In this document: positions 1-11,929 of the stretch, in pieces
Layout of the letters: each line of letters starts with the position of its first letter
How positions within the stretch are numbered: the first letter of the stretch is position 1
Assembly: GCA_016169945.1 (NCBI GenBank)
Contig: JADLSH010000395.1
Coordinates: 8,522,001 to 8,586,000 of the forward strand
Source of the DNA: Trachythela sp. YZ-2020
Taxonomy: Eukaryota; Cnidaria; Anthozoa; Malacalcyonacea; Clavulariidae
Direction of reading: 5' to 3'
DNA: 64,000 nt
Notes under the pieces: generated by a model
Told to the model about the DNA's origin: nothing
The model's input: the letters and a program-made list of their open reading frames with translations, nothing else
Database searches by the model: none
Translations under genes and position numbers: made by a program

Positions 1-2263
1 ATAGAACAGAGCGGAAGACTTAGAATATCTAAAAAGTCCTTCAAAATCCAATTCGGAAAATTGTCTGGACCTGTAGCTTTACGTGGATTAATACGAGATA
101 ATTCTAACTTAACATCATCTACAGTAACTCTATATTTATCCGGTGATAGTAGGTTGCACATATAGTTCCCGCATATTATTAGTCGCCTGAATGAAGCAAT
201 CGTTAATATGGTTAGCAAGGTCAACGCCTTCGAACAAACAATCATTATAAAGAATGCTAGTCACTTGGCTAGTATTGTTCAATCCAGCAAGGCGTTTCAC
301 TTCTTTCCACCACTGTCGAGTATTAGCTGTTCCACATTGCTTGATTTTGTTCTTAAGATAGCGTTGTTTTGTCCTTTTCACCAACCGATTTATCTTATTT
401 CTCAATGATCGAAACTCTGGCGATTGTGGCCCTAAAGACTTCCAAACTTTCTGTCGATCAGCTATAGCTTGTTTAATTTCCGCAGATATCCAAGGTTTAT
501 CCGGAGAATAAGTTTTAACAGTCTTGTATGGTAAAGTTTCGTCCATAACATCACTCAAGGCACGGTCAAAAAGTTCGTATTTCTGTTGACACGAGAACTG
601 ATACAAAACTGAACTAAAGTTCACAGTTTTTAATTTTTCAGAAAACCGATGTCTGTTGGCACTGCAGGTATCACGTACCAGCGCTTTTGATTTCTTTCCT
701 TTTGGCCTAGTTGTCATGGGAGATAAAAGTACTACGTTGTGATCGGAACTTCCAATTGGGGGTAGAATTTCAGGTTGATTATAGTATTTATGAAGATTAG
801 TTAAGACCAGATCAAGAATATTTTGACCTCGTGTTGGTACTTTAACCAGTTGTCTTAGGTTAAATGAGGAACGCAAATTTCGATAATTAAAATGATTAAA
901 GTCACCAAATAGAAGAATGAACGCATTAGGAAAGGAGTCAAGGAAACTATCTAAAGTTGATTCGATGTAACTCATAAGAGCATTATTGTCTTGCCCAGGG
1001 GGTGATAAACAACACCAACGACGATGGAATTAACTCCACGAGGCAGGCGATGAGGTGTCATCGTGTCAACAGAAACCCACAGTACTTAAAATTCATCATT
1101 CTCTAACTCCACTAAATGGATGTATTTAATATAATCCTTTACAAAACAGCAGACTCCTCCGCCACGGCGGTCATTTGTACGGTCTTTTCGAATTAATTGG
1201 AATGACGGTAAGCTAATTACTTCATCAGGTATTTGAGAATGTAACCAAGTCTCGGTGATGGCAAAAAGATCCACATCGTTGGCTAGAATCATCGAATAGG
1301 CTTGATCATGCTTGTTTAAAAGGGAACGGACATTTGTTACCATCAGTTTAAGGAGACAAGACCGAGATGAACTTTGGTTGTTTGAAAGTTTGATAACTTT
1401 TAAATTTCTTTTATTTCTATTGTTCTTGGAGGGACGTCTTTCTCGATTGGTAATTCTAACAATAATAGGTTGGTCACATGATAAGTCAGTAGTATTATTT
1501 ACATTCTGGGTTATCCCCTCGTTAAGTGATACACAGTGGGTTTCAAAGGTTATTTGCTCTTGGTGGCTTGACGAACAAAGTCGAGGTACTTTAGCCATTC
1601 CCTCATTCATGGACAACGAATGTCCCGATATATTGAGTGACTGGGTCGCTGACACTTCCGAAAAGGAGATGAATAGGGCTTGAATTCAGGTGAATTATTC
1701 TGTAACAATGGTTTTTGTGTACTGGTTGTTTGGTGCTCAAATACTTCAGGGGGTTCAATCAAGGGTAAGTGACCAAGCCACTCAGGTACTTGAGGTTTAG
1801 GACTGGTCAGAGAAGGTGAATCTGGGATAGTTTTTATATTCCCAAATAATTCAGGGGTTTCAATCAAGGGTAAGCGAACAAGCCACTGAGGTACTTGATG
1901 TTTAGGACAGGTGAGAGAAGATGGATCGGGAATAGTTTTTCTTTTAGGTTGTGCATTCAGTAAATCAACCACCGCATTCAATTTTGGTCTTGATTTAGAT
2001 ATAATTGTTGACTTAGGTGTTTCGATAAATAAGGCTTTAGTTTCTGGCGTTAGACATGCATTGAGGAGTTATTTTCGTTGTCTTATTACTCGGTGTCCAT
2101 TAACGCAAGCTATTAATGGCAGGGAAGATACACTGCATTGATCGATTTGGTAATTAAACTTATTCTGATCGTCAAGGCGCAAGCTTTGTTGACAATATTC
2201 GGTACTGTTCGCTGATACAATAGAAATCTGGCTTTCATACATGTTCTCACGAGACTGCTTCAA
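1..2263 (-). pseudogene. CR1-like LINE ORF2 (endonuclease to start of RT), broken, runs off window
   Basis: Remnant of an APE-type non-LTR retrotransposon read right to left. 1655-1086 gives the N-terminal endonuclease half with the ITETWL motif. 975-136 gives the C-terminal half with GDFN and SDHN, the catalytic motifs of the endonuclease. 130-1 reads into the RT domain (NPRKATGPDN). The frame is lost at a TAA near 1088, at a 1-nt deletion near 1000 and again near 130. Upstream, 2263-1607 is one frame with a single TAA near 2068. It contains two tandem 33-residue units ending in PLIETPELF and PLIEPPEVF and is probably ORF1 or the ORF2 leader. The rest of the RT lies outside the window. The clade (CR1/L2 group) is inferred from the motifs only. 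Confidence 0.8.
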
Positions 2264-2934
2264 ACCTTATTTACATATAGACTTCGCGGCAGCACTATCA
2301 ACATTGTTTGTATTAGCAAAAGGTCTGACATCTATTGTCTCCAAGTTTACAATTGTGGCCATAGTACTGTCTGGAGTGAAGTTACTTATGTTCTGTTGAC
2401 GGTTAATTGAATCTAGATCATAACGAATTTGCTCGATGGCTTGTTTGTTAGAATGAACTTTGCTTAGAAGTTTAGATTCAGTGATTACGAGTCACTGCCT
2501 GAGAGAATATGGGCAATATTGCAATATGATAAACAAATTAGTATTCTGCACCTTTAGTCTAAACCAGAACAATTAATATATATTTTCTAACAAAGAAATT
2601 CTTTAAGCCACAATCTAGTAACATTTTTCATCTTGAATATACTGAGAATTCAATTTACAAGCACATTAACTTCATGGTGCATGATGTATGATACGGTAGG
2701 TGTAACATATTTTTTCTTGATTTACTGAAGTACTCAAGTACAGACACATACAGGCAATTATCAATTCATATAATTTCCTTCACTGTTGGACGCGTATCTC
2801 GAATACATATAGTAGCCTGCGTAGCAGCCGGTTAATTTTAGGGGGAGCCGGATTTACGGGCGGAGGGAGAGAGCGGCGGGTAAGTTTAACAAATTGACTC
2901 GTTTCCACAATTTGTTGTTCAAACTATTAATTCA
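2264..2934. other. non-coding, AT-rich; nothing recognised
   Basis: No ORF with family features, no clear repeat structure. A short GC-rich stretch lies near 2820-2885. Confidence 0.4.
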
Positions 2935-3017
2935 CTATTTTCCATGTCTCCGAAGTTTAAATTTGCGACGACTTGCCTCTCGTTTGATCCGGGCTTTAGA
3001 TTTTGGCATTTTACGAA
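2935..3017 (-). CDS. Crypton-like gene, putative last exon (basic tail)
   Basis: Minus-strand exon beginning after a GATATTAG acceptor and ending at TAG (2935-2937). It encodes about 27 residues rich in Lys/Arg (KSKARIKREASRRKFKLRRH). The phase-1 entry matches the phase-1 exit of the exon at 3150-3085. A basic tail suits a nuclear or DNA-binding protein. The acceptor lacks a strong polypyrimidine tract, so this exon is less certain than the others; an alternative last exon further left is possible. Confidence 0.45.
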
Positions 3018-3084
3018 CTAATATCTGGCCATAAAACATCGTAATTTTTAATAATAATAGATTAAACCACTGTGTGAAACTCAC

Positions 3085-3150
3085 CTTTACTTTTTGCTGC
3101 TGAGGTAGTGGTGTGGCGTGACTTTGTAGTTTGTGGCTTGTGCGATTGTC
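3085..3150 (-). CDS. Crypton-like gene, small linker exon
   Basis: 66-nt exon between a TCCTATCAAG acceptor and an AAAG/GTGAGT donor. It is read in the phase left by the preceding exon and encodes a Thr/Ser/Lys-rich linker (QSHKPQTTKSRHTTTSAAKS). It was found only through splice-phase continuity. Confidence 0.6.
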
Positions 3151-3299
3151 CTTGATAGGAAAAAATATAATTATCTTGAATGTGCGATATTAGTCAGTGT
3201 ACAATAGCTATATTGCATCTTTACATGATATGCGCATTTGATCATATACTATAGCATGTTAATTTGCGCAATATAAATATTAAATATTATTATTATACT

Positions 3300-3700
3300 G
3301 CAGGTCTATATTTAACAATATTTTTTTTCTTATTAGGGACCGTTCACCATTAACACAGGAGAGGGAGGGCTGTATATTTTAAGGAACGGTATTTTGAGAA
3401 CATTTTAGGGGGTATGCAAGAATTTTTTGTGTTATGGGGGGTAGCATATCATTTATATGGAACAATATTCAAAGTGTGTTTATAAATATGTGACATATCC
3501 AACAATATATTCAACACGATGCTCTGGAAATGCCATCTCCGACGATGTAGAGATTCCAAATTTCCAACTTTTTGCTAGCGCTCTGCGCAAATCATGGTGA
3601 CGCCTCGTGAGATCCATCCGCCTACATTTAACAAGCCTCCTACACCCCTGATTAAATGGTTATTGTTGTTCTGAACAATGTTGAATTACTAGAAAATAAT
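3300..3700. repeat. probable dispersed repeat in intron
   Basis: G-rich, low-complexity stretch inside an intron with no coding signature. It reads like a MITE-type interspersed repeat, but no terminal repeats could be defined. Confidence 0.3.
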
Positions 3701-3958
3701 GGTTATTATAATCTTGAAATGAAATGCACTGTCTATTATTAAACTTGTTTTTCTTCACAAACTTTTCACCTTATACACTTTCGTCTTATATGTTTTGGTA
3801 GTTTTGCTCGTATGTAGTTCACAATTCTGGAAGCAGGTCGCAAAATTACAAGCATTGTGATATAAAGCGCATAAAGTTTGGTGAGAACACATTAGAATAG
3901 TATGAAAAATATGAAGTTGCTTTACTTAACGGAAAATTTATTCGGGAAACAATTTTAC

Positions 3959-4027
3959 CTCCGTCATCAACGGTTTCCTGTTTGTCATCGTCCTCTTCAC
4001 CCTCCGTAAGATCTGGCTCAGATATAT
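3959..4027 (-). CDS. Crypton-like gene, acidic linker exon
   Basis: 69-nt exon with an AACTTGCAG acceptor and a GGAG/GTAAAA donor. It enters and leaves in phase 1, matching its neighbours. It encodes an acidic linker (DISEPDLTEGEEDDDKQETV) joined to the end of the recombinase-like domain exon at 5110. Confidence 0.65.
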
Positions 4028-4189
4028 CTGCAAGTTAAAATTCGTTTCATTAATTTTTGCCATTATACAGGGTGTATAGACTGATTGATGGAGGGCTATA
4101 TAATTTTTTTTAATAATTGAGGGGATCCCAAAGAATTCTTTAATGCATGGGAGGAGCACAGACCATTATTCAAATTTTCTAAAACAGCC

Positions 4190-4310
4190 TCCGGCCCCCA
4201 TACCGCATACTAAATAACCGCTCCCTTACCAATTAGAAAAAAAAGCCAAAAGGGGTGGTGGCTTATTAGAGATGGGGGCTTATGTGAGAAAGGATACTTC
4301 GATAATGTAA
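4190..4310. repeat. fragment of G-rich 'cttattagaga' MITE family
   Basis: Contains the 'ggcttattagagatgggggctta' style core also seen in the MITE at 30786-31161. No TIR could be defined, so it is probably a decayed fragment lying in an intron. Confidence 0.3.
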
Positions 4311-5109
4311 TTCGACGTGTTTCATCATGCTATTCTCGAATATATAACAATAATTGTATACTGATAGCCTTAACAGTTAACAGAGAGTGTTTACATGAGT
4401 TACTACAACTAAATGGCGAATTTTATTGGGCATACTAAACAACTGTACAATTTTCCTTTTTGAAAACTAGTCTGCAGGCTACTGGTGTCTCTATTTTAAT
4501 TGTTTACCTTATGAGCATAACCTGATGGAGTTATGGACGACCGGGAGAGGGGCGCACGGGGGGATGACAAGCATGCAACAGAGACAAGTACCTTCCGGCG
4601 TTTCCTAAGGGGGACGAGGGGGCAAAAATCCATTTGTACTTGTTGTGTGCTTCTTTAGATCCGTATTTGTACATAGAAATAGCAATTAAATAATCTGAAA
4701 GTTGAAATTCGTCAAAATCCCATCAGAAGGGCTAGGCGGTGAAAATATTTTTCGAATTTTCTTACGTTCACATTGGACCCCTTGTCCTATTATCGCTCCG
4801 ACGTCCCTTGACGAGAGGGGTTTTTGAGTCCACCTTAGCACGCATTTCTTACTTATTTAGTCTTTGTGGCAAAAATAATAAAATTGGAAACTAAAGCAAA
4901 ATCGTTCTGTCAATACTTGCTTTAGTGCCTTTACAGGAAGTAACGCTTGGGTCTATATCATCTTTTTATATTTGTTTGGGATTTTGACATACTTGAAATG
5001 TTATTTTTCAGCCAAGAGTGGTGAATAATGAAATATCCCAACTTGACATAAGAAAATATAGAAGTGCAGAGAGAGAGAGAAAGCATATATACTTCTAGTA
5101 ATTACTCAC

Positions 5110-5589
5110 CGTCGATGTCTATTTCATCCAGACTCTTGCCTTTTAATAACCCTGCCTTTCCACTATCCACAGCTAAAAGTAGCTTGCTAACTTTAGCGAT
5201 CTCTATCGTGGACTCATGGAGTCTGTAATATTCGCGGTGCGTTCTGATGTCATGCCCAAGGTGTCTCGCTAGCCAATCAATTTCCTGTTCTCCCAGCGAC
5301 AGAACCTGTGTTATTGTTGCTATGTATTTCCGCAGTTTTTGTGCTTGTGATGGCTTCTGGGTTCTCTAACCGAGGCTCGCATTCCAATGCAAAACACCTC
5401 AGGCAGTCCCATCCTCTTAATGGCTCCACTGATTCCCGGCTTGCTCTTGCAAAAACATATGGGTTATTTTCCATAATCCCAATGGTGGAGCGCAGAGAAT
5501 TTATCAGATCGATCCCTTCTAGAAGTTTCGGGGTCAAGATGATGGGAACTTTTCGTCCTCTTTTGCCCCTTATTTCAACCATGTCAAGC
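5110..5589 (-). CDS. Crypton-like gene, tyrosine-recombinase-like core exon (1-nt frameshift)
   Basis: The exon starts after CTCTCTGTAG (first base 5589), is joined in phase to 12840, and ends at GACG/GTGAGT. It reads VEIRGKRGRKVPIILTP..., then STKLRKYIAT..., then LGHDIRTHREYYRLHES... and AKVSKLLLAV. The LRKYIAT helix, the GHDIRTH motif and the following Tyr pair are arranged as in the C-terminal catalytic lobe of tyrosine recombinases. In cnidarians this arrangement is known from Crypton-type or Crypton-derived proteins. One extra A in an A-run near 5335 shifts the frame, so the uncorrected ORF ends at 5277 after an unrelated tail. This is either a real mutation or a homopolymer sequencing error. 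The family is inferred by recognition; a domain search would settle it. Confidence 0.7.
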
Positions 5590-5639
5590 CTACAGAGAGG
5601 TAAGAATCATAATAAGATCTTTCCGCCGAATTTCATTTA

Positions 5640-6180
5640 ATTCCTATTGCGCATTCAAAAAATTCACACGCATCCACACGTATCCTTTATCCAAGTTCAG
5701 CATTTTTCTATGACTCTGTCCTTAAACTACATTTCCACTAGACACTTGTACGCTATAACGTGCCTATTTTTAGGAAAGGTTGCAACATGAGTATCCGGAT
5801 TCGTTGCGTTTTGAAGACGGGTTCCACTCTAGGGACCGTTAGTTTTCAAAAGTTTCCGGTTTGTTCCGAATACGTGTGGACGGAAGATGCTAATAACCTC
5901 CTAGGGCCTGTTCGCAGGCTGCTAATATCTAGGCTAATATAAACATCATGCCGCGCTAATAACATCACGCCGAGTTCTATAGTATAGCGCATGCTTTGTA
6001 AGCGATTCTAGCCTTTATTACTATAGTTTTCGAATTCGCGGATACGCGTGGATGGTCGAAAACGCAACGAATTTCACGAAATCCGGATACGTGTGGACGC
6101 GTAACTTTTTGAATCGGGAACCAAATGTTTGCTGTTAAACTTATTCGGATACGTGTGGATGAGGTCTTAGGATTTAAGAA
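5640..6180. repeat. dispersed repeat rich in CGGATACGTGTGGAC motifs
   Basis: The motif CGGATACGTGTGGA and its complement recur about five times (near 5670, 5865, 6030, 6085 and 6145) on both strands, along with 'aacgcaacgaattt/aattcgttgcg' inverted pairs. This looks like overlapping copies of a non-autonomous DNA transposon inside the large intron. Boundaries are not defined. Confidence 0.45.
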
Positions 6181-6863
6181 TAAGGATGGCATGTTGGTTG
6201 TTGAGTGGCACGTTCGCATCAATCTTGTACGCCGAACCGCAAGATCGTTTCGCACATAGTCATGTGCGAAAAGCAGTCTGTTATTTAGCTTGTTATTAGG
6301 CAATGGCAAAATGATTTTAGAAATTTAATCAAATTTTGTATTTTTTTCTGACTATAATTGAATAATTCTAGAATAGTCTCCCAAGATGCAGGCATATTTT
6401 GAGTGATCTAACGAACCAACGAAGGCAACGAACAGTAATTTTTCGGACCGTCAGAACACAGAGGAGAGACAACCAGAGACTTCACTGCATAGACGTACGG
6501 AGCCAAATTTTTAGGGGGGCAGAGAACGTTTTGCCCAACTGCATAGTTACCAACTATGGCAAGGAAACATCCATGAGATTTGGGGATCAATCTGACCCCC
6601 CCTCCCTGGCCGCCATCTCGTTCGAAGGGACGGGGGGGGGGGTTTGAATGCCTCTCGTTACCGCACTGGTAATTTAAGAAAATAAAGAGAGATAAATCAA
6701 AACAAATTCCGAAGTATAATATCATCTTTAATTTTAAAATATGAATAAAATACTGTAAATTTTTTACTCCATTTGAAACTTCAAAGTCATTATCAGACAG
6801 AATAGCGGCCGGTTACGCATTTTTTCTCTTGTGAGACCTCTGGTTGTACTATGTGGTCAGAGT

Positions 6864-7055
6864 CAGCCTCGTACTTTAATTAAGGAATCGCGCTTTAATT
6901 AAGGAAAAAATCACGTTCAGCTAATTTATAGAGATCAGTGGCTAAGCCGAGCGAGCGCCAGTGAGCTCTGGCGAGCGCGAGGGGCCACCAATCTCTATAA
7001 ATCAGCTGAATACGATTTTTTCTTTTCACTAAAAGCGCCTGGGTACACGAGGCTG
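6864..7055. mobile_element. foldback MITE, MULE-like (copy 1)
   Basis: Begins CAGCCTCGTAC and ends GTACACGAGGCTG. Arms of about 75 bp contain TATAGAGATCAGTGGCTAAG and its complement. Flanked by 9-bp direct repeats GGTCAGAGT (6855-6863) and GGTCAGAGC (7056-7064). A 9-bp TSD points to a Mutator-like (MULE) origin. The same element is at 28272-28463. Confidence 0.75.
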
Positions 7056-7149
7056 GGTCAGAGCAGTGGGTCTGAGACTATATCCAGATCAGTGGTCAGA
7101 GCCAGTCCAAACGCGAATCTGGTGATTTGAATTTTGTCACATGTCAATT

Positions 7150-7500
7150 CAGTGTGACCAGACTTGGTAATTTAAATTACTTTTAGTAATTTTTCACGAT
7201 TTTTAAGCACTTCTTAGTAATTAGAAATTACTTAGAAATTTTATTTGATACCAAATTGTAAACTTCCGCATTTACAATCATGTACAATGTGTGAAAATAG
7301 TGTATTTCGAAAGCTATGAAGCCCAAACCACCCATCCTTGTTGCCTGTATGAGAACAACCTGGGAATTTAGTATCTTTTTAATTAAGGGGGAGATTTATG
7401 ATTGCAATTATTTTCATTTAGTAATTTTTAATCAGATTTAGTAATTTGTTTCCTCTTGGTTTGGTAATCATCTCCCAAAAAACCTTGGTCACACTCAGTG
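7150..7500. mobile_element. possible hAT-like MITE
   Basis: Starts near CAGTGTGACCA at 7159 and ends in TGGTCACACTCA. The inside is AT-rich with repeated 'tagtaatttt'. Short TIRs are present; no convincing TSD was found. Confidence 0.35.
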
Positions 7501-7934
7501 GTCACACTGCATGTCATTCCGAGTTTGAAGACTGAAAAGTTTCTGACTAGTTGAGCTCGCAGCTGAGCAAATATTTTTGTGGAATTTGTGGACATCAGGA
7601 CATGTACTTTTGACTTTTATCTGACTCAAAATATATGTCGATTGCGTTCTACAATATAGTAATTATCAAATAAACGAAGCGGTGGTAGATGGCGATTGAA
7701 AAGCCAAGGTAAGCGTTGCCCTTTCGTAAATGATGAAGTAGGGACGTCAAAAATATCGCCTCCCCCCGCCATCATACATTGTGGTAATAATACTTCGTTA
7801 GGGTTTTAACCAAGGACGAAAAGGGGGGATGGAGACTGGCAATAGTTATGGAGGCATGTAACATGTTTAACAATTTCAGGGCATGACCCCCAATGGCGCA
7901 ACAATGTTTGTTAGGGGGTTCCAGGGGCATGCTC

Positions 7935-8150
7935 TCCCTGAAAAATGTTGAATTTCTAGGGTCTCTAGAGCAGTGCGCATTTGACGCATTCTGAGACGAG
8001 TTGTGGAGAAATCTTAAACACAAATTTTTAAAGTTTTTTATCGTTATTCCAGACAATGCACCCACCCCTTACTTTCCGCGCGGATTTAAACTTCTCACAA
8101 GAACAGTTCTGGAGATCATTGGGCTACTTGGCTACGACACTGCTCCCAAC
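7935..8150. repeat. dispersed repeat, copy A (see 23785-23996)
   Basis: About 210 bp closely matching 23785-23996. Shared blocks are 'tttctagggtctctag', 'cgcattctgagacgag', 'tttttatcgttatt', 'ctcacaagaacagtt' and 'ggagatcattgg'. Same orientation, diverged, non-coding. Confidence 0.65.
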
Positions 8151-8599
8151 ACAAGCATAACTTGGGTCTAAGCGTTAGGGATGTGAGTTCGTTTTGCCCG
8201 ACGAAAGGGCGTCGTAAAGGGGCCAAAACCAAAATTGTCTATTGAGCCGAACGTACAAGGGCACTAGGGTGTATGCGAGCATGCTCCCAGAGAAAATTTG
8301 AGGGAATAATTAAGAACATGTCGTATAAGCCAAAGTGGTAAAAAGTGTGTTTGGGGGGGGGGTAATTACATATTGATCCCCCTCTGCCCAAAAAGTGGGG
8401 GGATTCGTCCCCCAATCGCCCCCCAGGATTGACGCCCTTGCCAAAGACGCCCTCGCACTGGATTAAAAAACAAATTTATCATGTTGACACCAATATTGTG
8501 AATTCTCCAAGTTATGGAAATTAGGCTCAACATAATTATTTCAAGACCCTTAGAAAGGATTTTCAAAGGAAATGACTAACTATCTGCTCTAAAACTCAT

Positions 8600-8720
8600 T
8601 ATTTGTTGAAGGGTTAGCCCTATATATATATATATTTATAATATAGTCATCCACCGTATATGAGCTATTCTGCAATCTGATTGTATATCAGCTCATATAC
8701 AGTGAGTAGCAAAAAAAGGC
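8600..8720. repeat. TA microsatellite and 'tgcaatctgattg' hairpin repeat
   Basis: A (TA)n run at about 8620-8636 is followed by an inverted pair (tatgagctattctgcaatctgattg ... cagctcatata). The same repeat head is seen at 17460 and 63680. Confidence 0.4.
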
Positions 8721-9180
8721 ACAAAAACTATAAGAGTTTTGCCAACCCGAAAACAACTTTTTGGGACTGTTGATTTGCAAGTTTGTGACACCCAAAAAAT
8801 AACCAGACTGGCCCATTTTAAAGCTCCGCCGTGCTTTACAGCAGAATATTTCCGTCTTGATAAGAAATATAAAAATAGGTACGCACTGCGTACATGTGGC
8901 TAGCCTAAGACATGGCTTTGGCGTCAAAACCAACCTGGGGGGTACGCGTTGGTGTTAATCCTAAAGGTTGTACAAACAAACCGCGAGCTTTAATAAATAT
9001 ATAGTAAAATACGCAAAAGTAAACTTCATTTTTCGCGGAAATATGCGTTTCCCCCAATTTTTTTGTTCATTAGACGAAGGTTAACACAAAGTACCAAATT
9101 TTTGTGCAGATTTTGAGCGAGTTTTTAAAATGAATTTGCACGAATACTGTATAAAGTACAAAAGTGTACCATGTATAATG

Positions 9181-9327
9181 CACCGCGTATAATGTTGAAA
9201 TCACCGCGTATAATGTTCGAAGCACCGCATATAATGTTCGAAGCACCGCGTATAATGATAAAAGCACCACATATAATGTAAAAAGCACCACATATAATGT
9301 AAAAAGCACCGCGTATAATGTTGAAAG
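9181..9327. repeat. 21-bp minisatellite, 7 copies
   Basis: Seven consecutive 21-bp units beginning CACCGCGTATAATGTT, with variants CACCACATATAATG. Because 21 is a multiple of 3 it creates repetitive minus-strand ORFs with a 7-residue period, which are not genes. It lies in the large intron of the Crypton-like gene. Confidence 0.85.
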
Positions 9328-9589
9328 CACCGAATGAAATGAAGTTTGACCACTAAGACAGCTATGGCTTTCCATATTCTATCTTTGACAGGAACTATAT
9401 ACAAAGTTACAGATTATAGAAATGTGACACAAATGCATGTACTTTTGTTTATGTGGAACATTATAATTAATATTAAAGCTTTGGACTATGTTTTAGTCAT
9501 ATGATGATGACGATCCCTCTGATGACGATCGATGCAGTCGTATGACTAGATTTTGCGCAAATGGATTTTTAAATATAGAACTCCAAAGT

Positions 9590-9700
9590 CTGAAGCGTTG
9601 GTGTAATTGCTGCGGAGCGAGCGAGCCTGAAGCGAGCGAGCGTAGCAGCAGCCTAACAGCCTCGTACCCAGGCGCTTTTAATTTAAGGATAAGAAAATTT
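9590..9700. repeat. partial copy of the MULE-like foldback end
   Basis: Contains CAGCCTCGTACCCAGGCGC followed by ttttaa, the terminal sequence of the foldback MITE. It is preceded by GAGCGAGCGAG runs. Only one end is present. Confidence 0.4.
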
Positions 9701-10739
9701 AGAAGATGAAGCTTCAAGTAGTTGTCAACTGCAAACGGGTAGAAAGCGTGCAGGACAAGTGCCTGGTCCAAAAGCATCTGCGAAAAGAGCAAAAAATACT
9801 GCAGTACACCTTCAATTTACATCGGGAGTACAGTACAATACAAAATTTATTATACTATTTTAAAAAAAATTGGAAGGAAAAATGGAAGGAAATTCTGCGA
9901 AAAAAGACAAAAACGAGAAATTTTACTTTGCCAAAGTGGAAGCACTGTCAGTTCCATGTGCTTAAGTGCTTTTCGATTTTGACGTACGGAGTCTTCGAAT
10001 TTCAAGTCTATTTTGACCATTCAAGGTAAGATATTTTGCCTTTTGTTTATATGTTACGTTTACATTTGTTTACTCCTTTTTGGAAAGTTGGCAATCTCAA
10101 TTTATATGTCTATGAAACGCTGAAAGCACACAATCGATCGCAGCTAGATTCAGTGTCTGTTTATATATATAAACTATACTGCTAATGTGCTATCGACTGT
10201 GCTTGAGCGCCTGTACAAAGCATGGAAGTCTTACATAGAGATGTCTTTAAAAGGTTGTTCTATCCATTCGCGTTTGCTTTCTCTTGCGATTTCCATATTT
10301 TGCATCAAGTGATGTTTCATGTATGCGCTTGACGATTGTGGCTCCATGTGAACTTGACACAAAGTCACAGATATGCAATTGATCGTCTAAATTGCCTGAC
10401 TGAATCATTCTGATTTGTGCAAGGTTTGACCTATTAAATAGGCTACTGTAGGCATAGAAATATGTTTTTTATTCCTATTTTACAATGGACTTAATATTTT
10501 TGTCTAGTCGCGTTCACATATTATTGTCAGAACAGACAGGGTCTCAGTTCTGTGCGCACTAAGATAAATATTCGAATGGCAATGAGTGTGATGTGATAAC
10601 TTTATTTTAGCAGGGTAGCCCATTCAGCTGTCAAGCTGGTATCCAGAGGGGCCCTGCATATAATTAGCTATTACATAAATTATGCTATTATATTAAACCT
10701 ATTTATAACTTATTTACAATACACTTATATAATGATGTT

Positions 10740-10995
10740 TAATTCTAGTTTTAAAACTAGCTAAGGTTAGAATATTCTTAATTTCAGTTGGTAGCTCATT
10801 ATAGTCTTTCGCACCTTGAAATCTAAATGTTCGCTTACCAAGTTCTCTATTTACTCTGGGTAATTCGAAATTTTCTTTATGTCTTGTATTGAAATTATGA
10901 ATATTAACGTTTTTGACAAAATAATTGTCAAGATAAACTGGAACAACACCATTTAGAATTTTATAAATTAAAATACACCTTTGAAATGAGTTGAA
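10740..10995 (-). pseudogene. LINE ORF2 C-terminal fragment
   Basis: Minus strand reads CILIYKILNGVVPVYLDNYF ... FNTRHKENFELPRV ... KRTFRFQGAKDYNELP ... SFKTRIKHHY, then a stop. This is the typical C-terminal tail after the RT of CR1/L2-group LINEs. It is 5'-truncated, ending at a 'gagttgaaatgagttg' duplication, as expected of an aborted insertion. It lies in the intron of the Crypton-like gene. Confidence 0.7.
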
Positions 10996-11102
10996 ATGAG
11001 TTGTGCTTTACATGTAGGGGACATCCAGCAAAGTAAGAACAGAAAGATGGAACAATGCTTTCATTTTATAGCTTTCCAAATGCAAAATGATTTTGCGTAC
11101 AT

Positions 11103-11207
11103 GTATATATTTTTAACGCTTTTATACACTACAAAACTTTTAACGCTTTTATACACTACGCAAGGAAATTTGCATATTTTTGTAGTGTATAAAAGCGTTA
11201 AAAATGT
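11103..11207. repeat. direct plus inverted repeat 'taacgcttttatacactac'
   Basis: TTTTAACGCTTTTATACACT occurs twice in direct orientation (about 11111 and 11139) and once inverted (about 11181-11205). The right-hand copy can fold with either left-hand copy. Confidence 0.7.
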
Positions 11208-11559
11208 CAAATTACTCATCGCAGTAAACATGGGTTTCATGTGGGAATTCCATGTGGAAGAACAATACATGGAAAATATTGATATTTTGAAATAGATGTT
11301 ACAAAATTTGATGTCTTTCATGTTTCGTGATATATTTAGCTTGTCTCATCCTGCAAACTATGCTAGGGTATGCATCTACTGACAGCGCGCAAGCCACTGG
11401 GTCAATGCCAATAATTACCATCTACTGAATATAATTTGTGTTGCATATTTGTTTGCGTTTGTTTCAAGAAGCTAAAGAATAATAACAGTCCTGCAGCATT
11501 CCCTACCTTGCAGGTACCCTAATTCTATAGTCTAATTCGCAAGATGTAAACATGCACAA

Positions 11560-11830
11560 TTATATAGATTTTGTTGGCATCTCACTCGATTGAATAATAA
11601 TTGAAGGGTTTTGTAGATGGACAATTATTGAGTGTAAATTATATACATTTATTAGACCTAACCAGGAACAGCTGCGAAAAACCGGCCCTGCGATTCCGGT
11701 GCAGCGCTCTAACCAACTGAGCCACAGAGTCCAGTTGTCGAGCTCCAACCACAAGTTCATGTATATGTACTAGGGTACTGCCATGTTAAGTTGTGGGTAG
11801 ATATCTAGATTTTGTTGGCATCTCACTCAA
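11560..11830 (-). mobile_element. tRNA-derived SINE, minus-strand copy
   Basis: Minus strand carries the Pol III A-box-like TGGCTCAGTTGGTTAGAG (11724-11707) in GACTCTGTGGCTCAGTTGG. Downstream are the family tail 'taataaatgtatataattta' and 'aaaacccttcaattattatt'. The B box is not preserved. It is inverted relative to the copy at 11930-12175. Confidence 0.65.
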
Positions 11831-11929
11831 TTGATTCCTGGTTAGGTCTAATAAATGTATATAATTTACACTCAATAATTTTCCATCTACAAAACCCTTC
11901 AATTATTATTCAATCGAGTGAGATGCCTA

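Noticed and set aside
9070..9404. Repetitive minus-strand ORFs (LYAVL-type repeats)
   Set aside because: Produced by the 21-bp minisatellite, whose length is a multiple of three.
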